DNA from: Epiperipatus broadwayi
Lineage: Eukaryota; Onychophora; Udeonychophora; Euonychophora; Peripatidae
Length of the DNA stretch: 64,000 nucleotides
Direction: 5' to 3'
NCBI GenBank assembly: GCA_028023455.1
Contig: JAQFVV010000013.1
Coordinates: 5,398,001 to 5,462,000 of the forward strand
The position numbers and the translations under genes were made by a program. This document shows positions 46,201 to 59,017 of the stretch, piece by piece (the stretch's first letter is position 1; every line of letters begins with the position of its first letter). Below the pieces are notes generated by a model. The model saw only the letters and a program-made list of their open reading frames with translations, did not search any database and had not been told where the DNA came from.

Positions 46201-46656
46201 ACATAAATTAATATTTTTAAACCTTCTAGTGAGAAAAATCTAGACTGATGTATTTCTCTTTAACTTAACATATAATGTATTTAAAAATCGTTTATAAATA
46301 AAATTCAGAAGAATTATAAATTGATTTTGGTTATTTTTAATTGTTGTTTAATAATAATAAAGTTTTAAATACTTTCCTACTTTCAAATTGGTTTTATACT
46401 ATTACAATATTATTTAAACTACCACTGGAAATTGTGATAAAATATTTATGAGATAAATATCCATTCCATCAGAATCTCCAGTGCATTATCAGTCTAAACC
46501 ATTATCATCATCTTAAGATATTTCTTAGTGAGCTTTTGCTTAGTGGGAAAATTATAATCCACAAGCATTTCACTCTATAACTAGTCTCTAAACATTGATG
46601 TTCAATATCTTAACAAATTATTACCAAAACCTACTATCTTTGAGCCAAAACATATG
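40216..46656. other. Long AT-rich stretch without recognised genes
   Basis: There is no frame with family features on either strand. 41500-41600 and 42960-43930 have more mixed composition and polyadenylation-like signals on the minus strand, which could be LTR remnants, but no paired repeat or primer site is convincing. At 40565-40610 (minus) TTTCTGATGAAAAGCAGTCC followed by GCTGGTTGAAAATA resembles a degenerate hammerhead core. Confidence 0.4.
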
Positions 46657-46659
46657 GTT

Positions 46660-46709
<50 letters not shown>

Positions 46710-46712
46710 AAC
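46657..46712. repeat. (AT)n microsatellite inside a perfect palindrome
   Basis: About 22 AT units are flanked by GTTACA and TGTAAC, so the whole stretch is its own reverse complement. Confidence 0.9.
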
Positions 46713-47078
46713 AATTTATTTATCAATTACCATTTGTAACAATATTTTATAAATTAATATAAATATGTATTATTTAGATATTTGAAATTATTAAATTAAT
46801 ATAAAAGATATGTATTTGTAACTATAATAAATATTTAGATAGGGGAAATTATTAATTATTAGATATGTGCCTATCCAATCTGTACCATTTGTAACTATAT
46901 TAATTCATCATAGCATAGATAAAGAAATTACAGAATCACTGTGCCACTTGAAAATATCAGCATTAAAGATTCTTGGTATTTATTTATATATTGGGGCAGT
47001 CATCTGAACAATAAAACATACTGGACATTGTCATCTAATAAAAATAATATTAAATATATAGCAACTGAATAAAAGTAC

Positions 47079-47202
47079 CCACTGTGAGATTCATGGAGTG
47101 CCTTACGCTTATCTCCAATACTAGGTTCTTCTAACAAAGAATCCTTCCTATCCTTCTTTCCAAATATATAAGACCATTCATGGTCATATGCACACACGGG
47201 TG
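47079..47202 (-). CDS. Possible isolated exon, product unknown
   Basis: The minus-strand frame PVCAYDHEWSYIFGKKDRKD then SLLEEPSIGDKRKALHESHS is unusually protein-like for this window: mixed charged residues, two aromatics, and non-AT-biased codons such as CGT, GAC and CTC. It is bounded by ATAG (47204-47203) and candidate donors CACA|GTGGGT or GTGG|GTACTT. I do not recognise the family. It could be one exon of a gene extending outside or across this AT-rich stretch, or chance. Neighbouring exons were not found. Confidence 0.3.
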
Positions 47203-50200
47203 CTATTCATGACAACTTATATAAAAAATATATTTTATTAAAACTAATATTATGAAGTTGGAAAGGGATGATATCACTTTTTATTCAGTTTAGCTAAGTA
47301 CATGTGTTTTCCCATGAGCGCCACTAGATTGTTTTCAATCTAGATAAGTATCTATTTATAGTGTACTTGAGTTCAAACTCATTCAGTACATATTTATTAC
47401 ACATGACTTGGATGACTATTGAACAAAATGACATTCTTACATTTTATCTATATTGATAAAATTACAAGATCCCAATATTACCGAAGTTTATACTATAGAT
47501 CAAAGATTCTTATAGACATTGCTAGCTCATTAGCGTATATTGATGAACAGACATGTATAATCCTATTAATGGCTTCCAAAAAAGCATGTGAAGACCATTA
47601 TTGATATTGATGGCCATTTAACTAAATTATTTATCATAATAATGGTAATAATGATGATGATGATAATAATATCATAATAATGATTATAATAGTGATGTCA
47701 TAATAATGATTATAATAGTGATGATGATACCAGCCATGGCTTATTAATAAACTCACAACAATAAATTCCTCTTTATAAACTTATAGGCATCTACTAAAAT
47801 TATCATATTTCATACTGGGATTTAATAATACTAATGGTGATGATTGATCATCATGAATCTCTTTGCATAATATTCAATTTTATATAAACCCCTATTTACT
47901 AAAATATATTCATTACGTTAAACATTAAATTTAATGATTATAATTTATTAATGATGATTGATGGCGATCATAACTTTTATATATTATTATTCGAAACATT
48001 TTTAACTAATAACATGATATCCATCTTTGATGAGGATGATCTAAATTCATGGACACAACACAATTTTAGCTTTCTATGTTGAACTATAATTATCAAAATT
48101 TGGTTATTCTCAAGCATAATCCTTAAATACTTAAATATCAACATTCTAGTTTACCTATTATTTTGCGGACGCTTAATATTTGCAAGTGATTGCTCAATAT
48201 ATATGAATGGTAATACTTAATAACTGCGAGCAATGATGCTGAATTAAAATGATAGAATTAAGACAAAAAAAAACAACACAATATTCTTAATAATAACTCG
48301 GAAACCAATTAAGATATATAATTATATTTTATTAACACTACTACTCTTTCTTTCCTTCTTTACAGTTAAATCGACAATTAAATAAATGGCTTATTAATAT
48401 AAAAATTTATATAAGTATAAGCAAATAAACTTAATATATAGGTTTGTCACTTTTCTTGATATCTCAAAATAAGCTGACTTAAATCAATATTAAAAAAAAT
48501 ACATATTCTATAAATGCTTATTTAAGACTTTTCTTACTCATCATATCATAAAATAAATTTCAGGTGTTACTTGTATATGTTATTTCATTTCCATTCAAAT
48601 GTAATGCCCTACTTTTTAATTTACCATTTTAAACTAATCATATATAACCTATTCTTTGATGTGTTTGGGTAAGCAGTTACACATTCACGCATTCGGTAAT
48701 GTTAACATATATGTTTAAAATGTATACCCAAAAATCACATATATAAAAATATCTTTTCTCTTTTGCAACCTTATAGCGAAAGAAAAATAAAATACATATA
48801 TTAACTTTTAATATGCAACAAGATAAAATAAAAATAAAAAAACATTATAAATGCATATATCTATAGGTTGCTCATCATCATTAACATCTGAAGAACAATT
48901 AAAAAAAAAAACATTTCAACATTACAATATATAATAAAAAAAAATAATGAAAATTTAAGTTTAAAGATTTAAACTATGTTTGTGCTATGTTGTGAGATAT
49001 TGCAAATAACTATAGATAAACAAGTCTTTAATGTTTCTGTATCAAAAAAAGAAAATTGCTTTGACCAGTAAATTAAGGTTTACTTTTAATAAGCAAAAGA
49101 ATAAAATCGGTTAAAGAAAGTTCATATTTACCCGTCTACTTTTTACTTCTTATTAATGTCCTGAATTTGAATTTTAGACTGCTTTTCTTTGCTCACCAAC
49201 AAAAAAAAAAAAAAAGAAAGTTATTGCAGATACTTTTAAGATAATGCTGAATCAATTGACTTTCTTGTTTCTTCAATTCCATTATTATTCACTGTTGATT
49301 GGCTTCCTTCTACCATTTAAAAAAAAAGTTATTATAAGTACTTTGAATAAGTAGGTACCGGTGGATTTGCTTGTTTCTCTTCTCTAAAAAATAATTGCTG
49401 TCGACACTTTAGATGATTGAGGTAAATCAACAAAAATTTGATTTATGGCTTCAAACTTGGTTCTACATAGCTGTTTTAAATTTTCTTTTCCTCCTATTTC
49501 CCCTTCTCCATTGGTTCGAAGGCAGTGAGCTTTTAATAAGACATGAACTAGGAACAAAGCATTCCATATAGCTTGCGTGGTTGGCTTCAAAATTTATCAT
49601 TTTGTTGGTTATTACTGGATACATGATTTCATAGACAGATCAGCGATTTTGACTCATTCTGTATTAATCAGGAAGCAGAAAAAATGGTTTAGCAATGCAG
49701 AGGCATATTATGCATAACCAAATATGTTAATATCATTTTTATAATTATTACTAACTTATAATAAATTCAATCTTGTTCCATTTCTCTCCTATTCTTTAAT
49801 ATTGCTTGAAAATTGCTTTATATAAATGCACATTTCATTTGCTCTTTTTTTTTCAACTTTCAAAGAGTGAGAAAAAAGAATTAAAGCGTTCACTCTCTTT
49901 TTTAAAAAAAAAGATTCGAGCTTACATTTCTGCTTAAGAATTATAACAAGGAAGGACCGACTGAGTTGAGTCTCAAAATAATAATAATAATTTAACTGAT
50001 CATCTCTCTAAAGAAATTTATTACTGACTCTTAAAAAAATTTATGATTAACTGCCTAAAAAAATTGTTTTAATCGTTTATATCGCGAAAAAACATCTGGA
50101 AATCTTTATCTTAAAAAAAAATCAAAGCTTCACAAGTTTGACGGTCACAATCAATGACGACTTATAATTGATCGTTATCTACATCAAAGCACCTCTTTTG

Positions 50201-52690
50201 TAAAAATAATCTTAAGATACAGATAACAACAAAGCTGGCCATCTATAGACATCAGAAATAAGTGTAACAGCATCTTTGTGTTTGTACAGATCTATTCATT
50301 GTTTCACACGTGTACAATTTTTTATCTCCTAATCTAACAATTTTATTTCACACTTTTCTGATTTACTCTATTTTAACAAAATGAAAGTTAAATAAATTTA
50401 ACACATATTATTTAATAAAAAAATATTATATAATAAATCATAAAAAGAACTGCTTATTCATAATAATAAATTTATATACATATAAATCTCTGTATATATA
50501 AAAGAATAAAAAAAAATTTTTTTTTTTTTTTTTTTTAATAATTGAATACTGTATGTATATGTACAATATATATATATGTATATTAAAAAAACTGAGGATA
50601 CCAAATTCTATGCATACTGAACTGGTGACAAATCTATATAACTAATCAACAAGTCAGCCTGGATTCAAAACATTAAGTTGTTTTTGAATTTCAAACAGGT
50701 AGCATGATAACAATAAAAGAGAAAAAATGTTTTAAATTCTTCATTGATGAAGATTGTGGGCAAGAAAATAATCTGAATGTATGAGGAGGACAAAAACTAG
50801 ATAGGAATTTAATTAGCACTACCATCTAGCATCCATTGTTTATCCAAACTTACAATGGGCTGCAGAACTGGATTTAAATAGTTTGCTTCTGAATAAGTTA
50901 TGTTGCAGGGGTACTATTGTCACTTTGTCTTAGTGTCAATTACCTAATTATTACAACTTAATAACTTAATTTATGCCTACAATGAAGCAAATAATAATCA
51001 TTGTAATATTAGTTCAAGCTATAAAGTTGGTTGATTTTAAATAATCAGGTCTGAGTGAAAGTAATAGAGATGCAAAATTTTAATCATAAACTAGGAGTTA
51101 TATTTTGGATATTATTGCAGATCCAATATAGTAGTACAATAGACTAATCATTACCATCCATTTCTGCAGGCTTTATGTTAGTTTACAATTTCATTACATT
51201 CACATTTCAACTGGTATTATATTATTAATGATTGTTTTTTATTATATCTTTTTGATGCTAAGTGCTATGATCTCTCTTCCTATTTCCTTTCTATTTTAGA
51301 TAAAGCAAAAAAAACTATATCTGCATAGGACTTTGTCTTCTTTCCTCTAAATCAGCAAATGACAATTATATAAGCTTTATTATCTGACAAAAATGTTGTC
51401 TGTGGGCAATTTTTATATTTTATTTTTTAAAAGTTTAATTAAGTTATGTCAGAATCACTTTACTAATTCTTTAAAAAATAATAACCAGTGTTTCACAATA
51501 TTTACCCAAATGTGACTAATCGATATTGGTCGACACTGAACAGCACTACTCTTCCCTACTTTTTAAACCTAAATACATAATCAATGATTTTTTTTCCTGC
51601 TACAGATATAACAGTAAAGAAAAAATAAAGATGTGTTAAAGATTTTTTAAAATGCCACTCTTTGGCATCTGGTTAACTTAAATACTAGTATCCAAAACTT
51701 TATTTTTTATTTGAAGATTGATATTTGCAATAATGATGACTACATTCCTTACCAGAAAAAAATATAATGCCAGTAATTAGAAATGAAATGAGATCCTTAT
51801 AATATGTAGTTACTGGCTTGAAGTCAGATTTATATAATTTTCAAATTTTTAAATTTCAGAATTTTTAGCTTGATAATAGATTAAAAGATTAATAGTGGAT
51901 TTCCAAATGCAAAACTGCATTGATTTCAGATTTAAATTCCAAGTTCTAATGATAAAGACAAAACCAGTAACAAATCTAGAAATATTAATGCACTACCTTC
52001 TGGTAATTACTAATTATTCATGCTTATTATGTGTACAGCAGAAAGAAACTCTTGATTATATTATATTGTTTAAGCTAAATTATTAAAAAATAAAAGATAA
52101 CACTTGCTTGAAGCAACTGCAAGTAGAACTTTTTTTTTTCATTGAAAGTAACAAAAAGTTGAATCTATTATTAAAGGAAAGTAAGAAGTAAAACAAGAAT
52201 GGATGTGTGTGAAATGTTCCACAAAAATATTAGATACTAGATTTCTGAATGGTAAGGTATTCTAGAACAATTTAGTATTTGGATTTTTGTAGACAGCTAG
52301 CTACCTTACTATCAACAAAATATCAAAATGGAATATATAGAGATGTCAATCAATAGATGGATTTTCTAGTGGCTTTATTAAGTTCTTCAATTCTGCCATG
52401 CAACCCTAGATTTAACAATCATTAACCATGCTCATAATTAGTGTGTAGATCAGTAATTTTTAAATGTTATTTGTAAAACAGATAAATGTAATGACCATGA
52501 ATTTATTGAAAACTTGTGAGATACTTCTCTATTATATCAGGTATATGGTAATGTTAGAAAAGAAATAATTGTAGAAGCACTTTGTTCAAACAAGCTGCTA
52601 AATTAAGTAATCTGTGAATAATTTTAGAATCCGTTTATTTTTATGCTGTTATCATTTATGTTAAAAGTTGGTATATTTTTATATACAGAA
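47203..52690. other. AT-rich stretch, no gene recognised
   Basis: Two or three diverged copies of a unit of about 150 bp (AAAAAAAGTTATT...CTTTCTTGTTTCTTC) appear between 49195 and 49400. A 62-codon frame after 49590 on the minus strand has no ATG and no family features. The remainder is simple AT-rich sequence. Confidence 0.4.
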
Positions 52691-52693
52691 ATT

Positions 52694-52898
52694 AAAACTC
52701 TCCATACAATAGTCCACTCAGTGAAAGCCAGAGTAATCAATGTACGTAGAAAGGTTGTGCACAAAATGCACAAATCTTCCTGCATTGATTGATTACTCTG
52801 GCTTGCACTGAGTGGTGCTACTGTATGGAAAGTTTTGCCTCTGCATAAACAACTTGTGTAAGCATAAAAAATGGTGATCATGTGATGTTTGGTGGTTT
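52694..52898. mobile_element. Foldback element B2
   Basis: Left arm 52694-52741 and right arm 52789-52837 are inverted copies of about 48 bp (AAACTCTCCATACA, CCACTCAGTG, AGCCAGAGTAATCAAT). The following AAGCATAAAAAATGGTGATC, ATGTGATGTTTGGTGGTTT tail matches element B1 at 9.56 kb. The hammerhead centre of B1 is absent, so this is a deleted form. Confidence 0.65.
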
Positions 52899-53264
52899 AA
52901 TATATTTTTATAGGCTAACTCTTTTTATGGTGAAGTATTTTTTACAGCAAGATTATTCATTTAAGTGACAAAATAATAATTTGACCAAATTTTAGAATTA
53001 GGTTCTTTGCATTTCATCTTAAATATTTCATAATCAATTTTTTTATATATTTGAAAGTATTTATTTTTAGGTGATAGGGCAGTTTTGGGCTCTTTTCCTT
53101 TATAGGTAAAATATTTACAATGTATTTGTATTAATGAACTGCCAAATCAAAATTGCGTTTTTTTTAAAGATATTATTTATTAATAAGGTTTTATATCATC
53201 TTTTTTATTATTAGTAGTAATGAGTTGTTTTGTAATCTGAAACAATTGTAGTAATACAGAATGA

Positions 53265-53333
53265 AATGCTGCCTTCCAAGCAGCTGGCCCAGGTTTGCTT
53301 TCCGTCAACGCATTTGACATATGAAAAAAAAAA
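53265..53333 (+). mobile_element. tRNA-derived SINE (family 1), truncated
   Basis: It lacks the head and starts in the anticodon arm: CTGCCTTCCAAGCAG, CTGGCCCAGG, a degraded B box, CGCATTTGACATATG and poly(A). It matches the last 70 bp of the copy at 31113. Confidence 0.55.
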
Positions 53334-53736
53334 TCATCTATGAGACTAAACCATACTTTTTAAAGATTTAACAGTACAAATTTATTTTACATGAACTAAT
53401 CTATTTGTGTAGCAATATGTAGAAACTTTTTGAGTGCTTTTCCATTTCTCTTTATACAGAGTTCTTCATTTTGAATTAATAGTACAAGCAATATTATATA
53501 CCAATGTTAAAATTTTTTGACTTTCAAAACATCAATTTTCAATATATTGGCCATATATTTGAATAGTCCCAGAAATAAACTAGCTCCACTATTTACAAAT
53601 AATCTTTAATATCTTTCTATCAGCAGAAAACTTCAGGTTTCACCCAACTTCATAAATTTATCACATTTGAGTGACCATAGTTGGATTAATCTTTGATACC
53701 TAATGATTATATCTTACATCTAATATTGGGGTAACA

Positions 53737-53739
<3 letters not shown>

Positions 53740-53794
<55 letters not shown>
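53740..53794. repeat. (TA)n microsatellite
   Basis: About 27 uninterrupted TA units. Confidence 0.95.
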
Positions 53795-53798
<4 letters not shown>

Positions 53799-54965
53799 CA
53801 TAAGTAACAACAGTTAAGTAGTTATCATTAATGTACATAGTAATATCTAAAATATAATCAGGCAGTTGTAACAAGGATTCTTAACCATAGTGGTTCATAA
53901 GAGCAATATGTCTGTTTGTATTGGTTGGTTGAGTGCATGAATAAATGTCTATGACCATATTAAGTAATGAACTAATCATCGTATGCCAGGATTTTCACTG
54001 CTATGGAGTGAATATCAAAATATAAACAAATGAAGAGCTTGAATATAATTATCTTTAATGAAAAGCAGGAATTCTTATCTGTGATCTAAATTTAAATAAT
54101 TTACAAACTTCATTTTATATGTGTCCAATGCATAAGTGTTAAATGCTTGCTATAATTTTATCGAATCTTATGAGGAAATAATAATGCAACCTAATTAATG
54201 AAATACATGGATTTATTTGTTATTTATTTATGGAGATGTTGATCTTGAGATGTGTAGGCATAATCAATATTAATAATGGGTGTGAAGATATTAAAATAAT
54301 TAAAGTCTGGAATAAGAGTTTTGTCATATGTATTTTGTTCTGTTTTGAGTATAAAAATACAAACATTGAGTGATAATGACATACAGATATACATTCCTGC
54401 ATTTTGTTGAAGTCAATTATATTCATGCCTTTTGTTTAATTGTATTTTGATATTCCATACATTTCAGTGGAAATTCTGGCATACAATGAAGGTGTATTAA
54501 CATAATATTTTATGAGCATAGATATTTATGCAAGTCATCGAATGCAGACAGATGTATTATTATTATTAATTACTGATGTTAAGAATCCTAGTTACAACTG
54601 TCCGATTATATTTTGTACATTATGACTTATATTAATGTATTATGTATGAATATTTTATCTTTGCCTCTTTATAAAAAAGTGAGTGTATGATATAATAATA
54701 AGTTATATATTACTGTTAAAAATAAGATTGCTTTATTGCAAGCATGTAATGTGACAGGCATTATCAAATGGGCTTACACAAAATTTGCTGTAAAGGGCCT
54801 TACAGCAGATCGACATATAACTTTATATATATACATTTGTATATATTAAGGACAATAAATATATAAATTTGCTACATTAATAATGGAAGTTGGGTCTGAG
54901 CATAGAATACCCACACACACCAATCTAAAGCAAACATTCAATTGACAGAGAAATATTGTACACAA
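53795..54965. other. AT-rich flank of the LTR retrotransposon
   Basis: No gene recognised. Confidence 0.4.
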
Positions 54966-54969
54966 ATAC

Positions 54970-57900
54970 TGAAACGATAACTTTCCAAGCCCCTATCGTT
55001 TCACCATCAAACCTAATGACACTCTCATCTGTGCTAAGTTCAAACCTATTTAAATGTTAATAAATATAAAATTCGTTCATGTCTGTATAAACAGTATTAT
55101 ATATTTACGTGCGAACGAACGCTATAATTAGATAGGATTAGTAAAATTATAGCGTACTAAAGTTATTTAATATTTCTAAAAATGGTTATTATATTATTTA
55201 AGTTAAGAGTAAATTATTAATTTTGTTGTTTAATATTGTAATTTCGTATGTGGATATATAATCTGTGCTATATAGAAGAGAGACATGATTTAAAATATGT
55301 AAAAGCCATTATCTAAAAATAATATTAAATGTCTTTAAAAATTGTTAAAAGATTTCTTGTTTTAAATATATTTCAGGGAAAAGTTTCTCGAAAATATATT
55401 TAAAAGCTATATCAAAATGTTTGTAAATTATTTTAATAAATATGTTAAAAATGTTTTCGTTTTAAAAAAATGTTAAAAAGTTGTTTTTAAATAGAAAGAG
55501 TTTCTATTATATGTAAGATTAAAGATAAAAGCTGGTCAAGTAATTAAAAGATTTTTGATTGTAAACAAGTGTCATTAACGACCACACCTGGAATTCGTAA
55601 AAAGTAAAACTAGTTGAAAATTTACTAATTAAAATCTCCTTAGATAAGAGTAAGTTATTTTAAAATCTAAATTGGACAATTGTTTGCAACGAAAAATCTT
55701 AATTATAATAGCTTATGGAATGTTTCTAACATAAGTTATCTAAGATTTTAAAAATCTGGATTGTAAAATTGAAAAATATTTAATTAAATTCCTGAGTTTA
55801 GTGAGTCTTGAGGCGATAGATTCCGATAAGGAAAAGATATAAATACTCTGTATTTTTAACAAGAAGGGAGCCATATTGTTAGAGAAAGAGAGCCATATTG
55901 TTAGTGAGAATTGCAGCCAGTCTTCACAATTGTTAATGTTTAACATGTCCGGCTAAAAGCGGGCATCTTGTTGCTGTTACTCCGCGGGAGAACGGGGTTT
56001 CTCTCGTCGAAATGCCTAAACCACCATCATGCCGATAGAAGAGACGAGCCTAACATAATGGGAAAGATGATGCCGCCCAGTCAAACTAAACCAAACCAAC
56101 AGCCAAGAACTTGCAGTCCAGATAAATCATACTGGTACCGTTTTATTTTTCAAACCGCAGAGCTCTGTGTAATTCTGTGTAAATGTAAATAATATCTATA
56201 TAAGTTAGCTAACTTTCTTTTAAAATAATGATAAAGCTAAATGTAATCAAAACTTAGAATCCATTTAATATTTTAAATATGTCAATTGCTATCAAAATTT
56301 AATGTGTTAAAGTTTAAATAATCTGACTTATTTATATTTTCCTTTCATTTAAAGTACATTATAAGTGTCTAATTTAAAGTTATATCACTGCGGTTGTGTC
56401 TATATTTCTTTGCTTATTTTATTTTAAATGCTTATTATATTTCATATGCCAATATTTCGAAACAGTGAGCACTTAATTTCATGTATATTTTAAGAAGATA
56501 TTATTTGAAAATCTTCGTATAATTTGTTTGTAGCGTCAACTTTCTACGCTGTTTCGAAATCCTATTTTTTTTATTATTTAAATGATTTAATATGCGAAAT
56601 GTGGCTCTTTTGATCAACCAGTTAAACACTTAATCTTATAGTTTTATTTAGAATTAAATTTAGCCTTGATCATATAAGTATATTTGACATTTAAATTCTT
56701 AAGTCCATAGAAATATACTTTCCCTCCTTAAATATTTATTATCTATAAGTAACTTAATAGATCGAACATGTCAAAGTACAGATGTAATAATATTCCCTTT
56801 TAGTAGCATAGACATTTATTATCAGGCTACGCAAGAGTTGGTCCCAATTTGATAGAGCTAATATGCTATTAACTCGTATTTCATAGTATGAAATATACTA
56901 TTCTTTGCTTGGCGGATGCGATATATTACTTTATAAAAATATTCTCGTTTTGCTGCTATACGTAATATACGTATCTCAAGATGGAGCCACGGCATTGCCA
57001 GGACATCTTCTTTTATAGGGTAGAGCAGTAGCGAAGCCTGAGCCAAGGCCAGGTTAGCACGTAAGTGCCCCACCATTCCTGAACACAAATGTTCCTTTTC
57101 ACACAGCATTGCGATCGGTTAAAGGGTACCAGCGTTTGTCACAAGAACCCTGAAGTTATTTCATCCATCCGCAGAGCGACTTTTCCTATTATTGTTTACC
57201 TGTGCCATAGCGCATTGGTAAAATCTTATTTCAGCCAACTCTCCCACCTTAACATAACGCTTTCAGCATTCTGAAATTTTCTCTCGAAAGCCATGTTCGA
57301 TCGATCATTACTTGAGCTGGTTTATGCGCTCGTTATTAAATTATATTGTATATTTTAGTAAATGAATTCATGATCAAAGTTTAATATAATTATTTATATA
57401 CCAGCCACAAATGTAATAGGATTTGGCTTATCGAGATTTATAGACATAACGTAGTGATTAATTATGTATCAATTGTAAACAATTCATAAGATGGGCATAT
57501 GTTAAACCCCTCTATGAAATTTAATGATTACTTATGTAAAGTGATTTTGAATTGTATATAAAAAGAGAATGTGTTCTCTTATCCACCCAATGTTTGTACA
57601 TTCGATGCTGAAATGTGTAAAACTGATCAATTTCATGCCAATTGTAAATAAATATATAATTAATTTAATGTATTTCATTCTCTGTTTCGTTATTGATCTA
57701 ATTCAATCCAATTCTAATTACTATTTATAGTCTATATATGTGAAAACTATGCATTAAGTTAAATTAAATTTAGTGATATTTTAGTCAATTAAGAACCTTT
57801 CTTTTATTCATCAGAGTCTTATTGCTTCTCCGTGACCTATGTCGGCCGTGTGGAAAGAGGTATACTATGTGTAATTTCAAGGTGGTCATTCGTAGGGTCT

Positions 57901-58035
57901 TGAGTCTTGGAATCCTGGCTTACGAGTTGAAGTGCGGTCAGACTCGGGATGTTACAGTCCTAGTCTGGTCAGCTTCGGTCTCTTTTGCTTGGATTCTGAA
58001 TTCTGTTACGCGAATGTACAAACTTGACTGTTACA
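54970..58035 (+). repeat. 5' LTR, 3066 bp
   Basis: It starts TGAAACGATAACTTTCC and ends CTTGACTGTTACA. A TATA-like GATATAAATACTC at about 55836 could mark the end of U3. Just downstream the 15-mer GAGCCATATTGTTAG is repeated in tandem (about 55868-55906), followed by a compact GC-richer block (55945-56110). AATAAATATATAATT near 57648 is a plausible polyadenylation signal. At 3 kb the LTR is several times longer than most animal LTRs. Confidence 0.93.
55836..55848 (+). promoter_or_regulatory. Candidate LTR TATA box
   Basis: AAAGATATAAATACTCTG is followed by a change from AT-rich to mixed sequence and is present unchanged in the 3' LTR (about 61700). Inferred from sequence only. Confidence 0.35.
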
Positions 58036-58059
58036 TAGTATTTTTGTTTTCACCGGGTT

Positions 58060-58077
58060 TGGCACCCAACGTGGGGC
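58060..58077 (+). other. Primer-binding site, tRNA-Lys type
   Basis: TGGCACCCAACGTGGGGC matches 17 of 18 bases of the site complementary to the 3' end of tRNA-Lys (CUU type; consensus TGGCGCCCAACGTGGGGC). It lies 24 nt after the LTR end, a longer gap than the usual few bases. A tRNA-Lys primer is common in retroviruses and some Ty3/Gypsy-like elements. Confidence 0.85.
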
Positions 58078-59017
58078 TATTCGATATTCCCACACCCTGC
58101 AATACCCTGTAGAGCATTTAATATGTACATATAATGTTTTTTTTGCCTTCTATTTTAAATAATAATGAATAATATATATGTAAGATATTTTTTCCCCCGG
58201 GTTTGTAAACTCAAAAATCATGGGGCATGTAACTTATTTCCACCCCTGAGGAGATTGAGTATAGAGATAAAATTCTTTTGTTTAAAATTAATGATTTTGA
58301 ATTAAATTTTTTTTCGTTTTCCAAAATAATGTATATGTATAGATTTTTTTCCCCTGAGTTTGAACGTCAATTAATTCCATACTCTGAATAGATTATTATT
58401 TTATTATATAAAAATTATTTATATAGATGCATAGTAGAATTTTTAAGGGGATTTATAATATATGTTGTGTAAACTTTCTTGCTCACTGTGACTGGCGCCC
58501 GAGGATGATTTGAATAAATGTCAAATCGTTCTCACATAAATTTTGTCATCAGGAGTAAAGAGAGAAAAAGGGGGGTCTATTATTTGTTTTATGTTTTATG
58601 AATTGGATTGAACGAGAAAGAGAAGGAAATAAATGTAAGGTCAAATCAAATCTTAAAGGTTCGAAACTAGCACAGACGTGTAAATTAAATTATAACCATG
58701 AACCATGGAAAATTTAAAAAAGAAAAACAGCTGCAAGAGGCCAAGGGTGAGTTGCATTTTATAATTTTTGTTGTTATATATATTAAATTTATTTCACTGT
58801 TAGTTAAATGTTGGGTGGGCATCAAGCGAATGTATAGCGAGAAGTTAGGTGTATTAATAGAGTTAGGCATAGGTGTTGAGATGAGTAGGAGACAGATCAT
58901 TTTCTTTGTGGAGTGCAGCAATTAGCCGAGTTAGTAAAGCAAACAAAAACCAAGAAACTTTAGTAAAAACAAATTGAGCCATTAAAAAGAGAAAAAAATT
59001 TTTGTTAGTATATTAAA
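58078..59017 (+). other. Leader region of the LTR element
   Basis: This is non-coding sequence between the primer site and the ORF. It contains T-rich runs with CCCCC/GGGG patches (58190-58260, 58345-58360) and the second primer-site-like motif. A 75-codon frame at 58698-58925 is possible but has no family features. Packaging signals would be expected here. Confidence 0.45.
58493..58502 (+). other. Second primer-site-like sequence
   Basis: TGGCGCCCGA, preceded by ACTTTCTTGCTCACTGTGAC, equals the first ten bases of a lysine-tRNA primer site. It lies 460 bp inside the element, before the ORF. It may be a relic of an earlier LTR boundary or coincidence. Confidence 0.35.

Noticed and set aside
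49384-49590. 68-codon minus-strand frame
   Set aside because: No ATG start, a stop directly upstream and no recognised motif; the sequence adjoins a diverged tandem repeat.
55968-56192. Short ORF in the LTR (also at 61830)
   Set aside because: The two LTR copies differ by a 1-bp indel that changes the C-terminus, and there are no known domains, so it is probably non-coding leader sequence.
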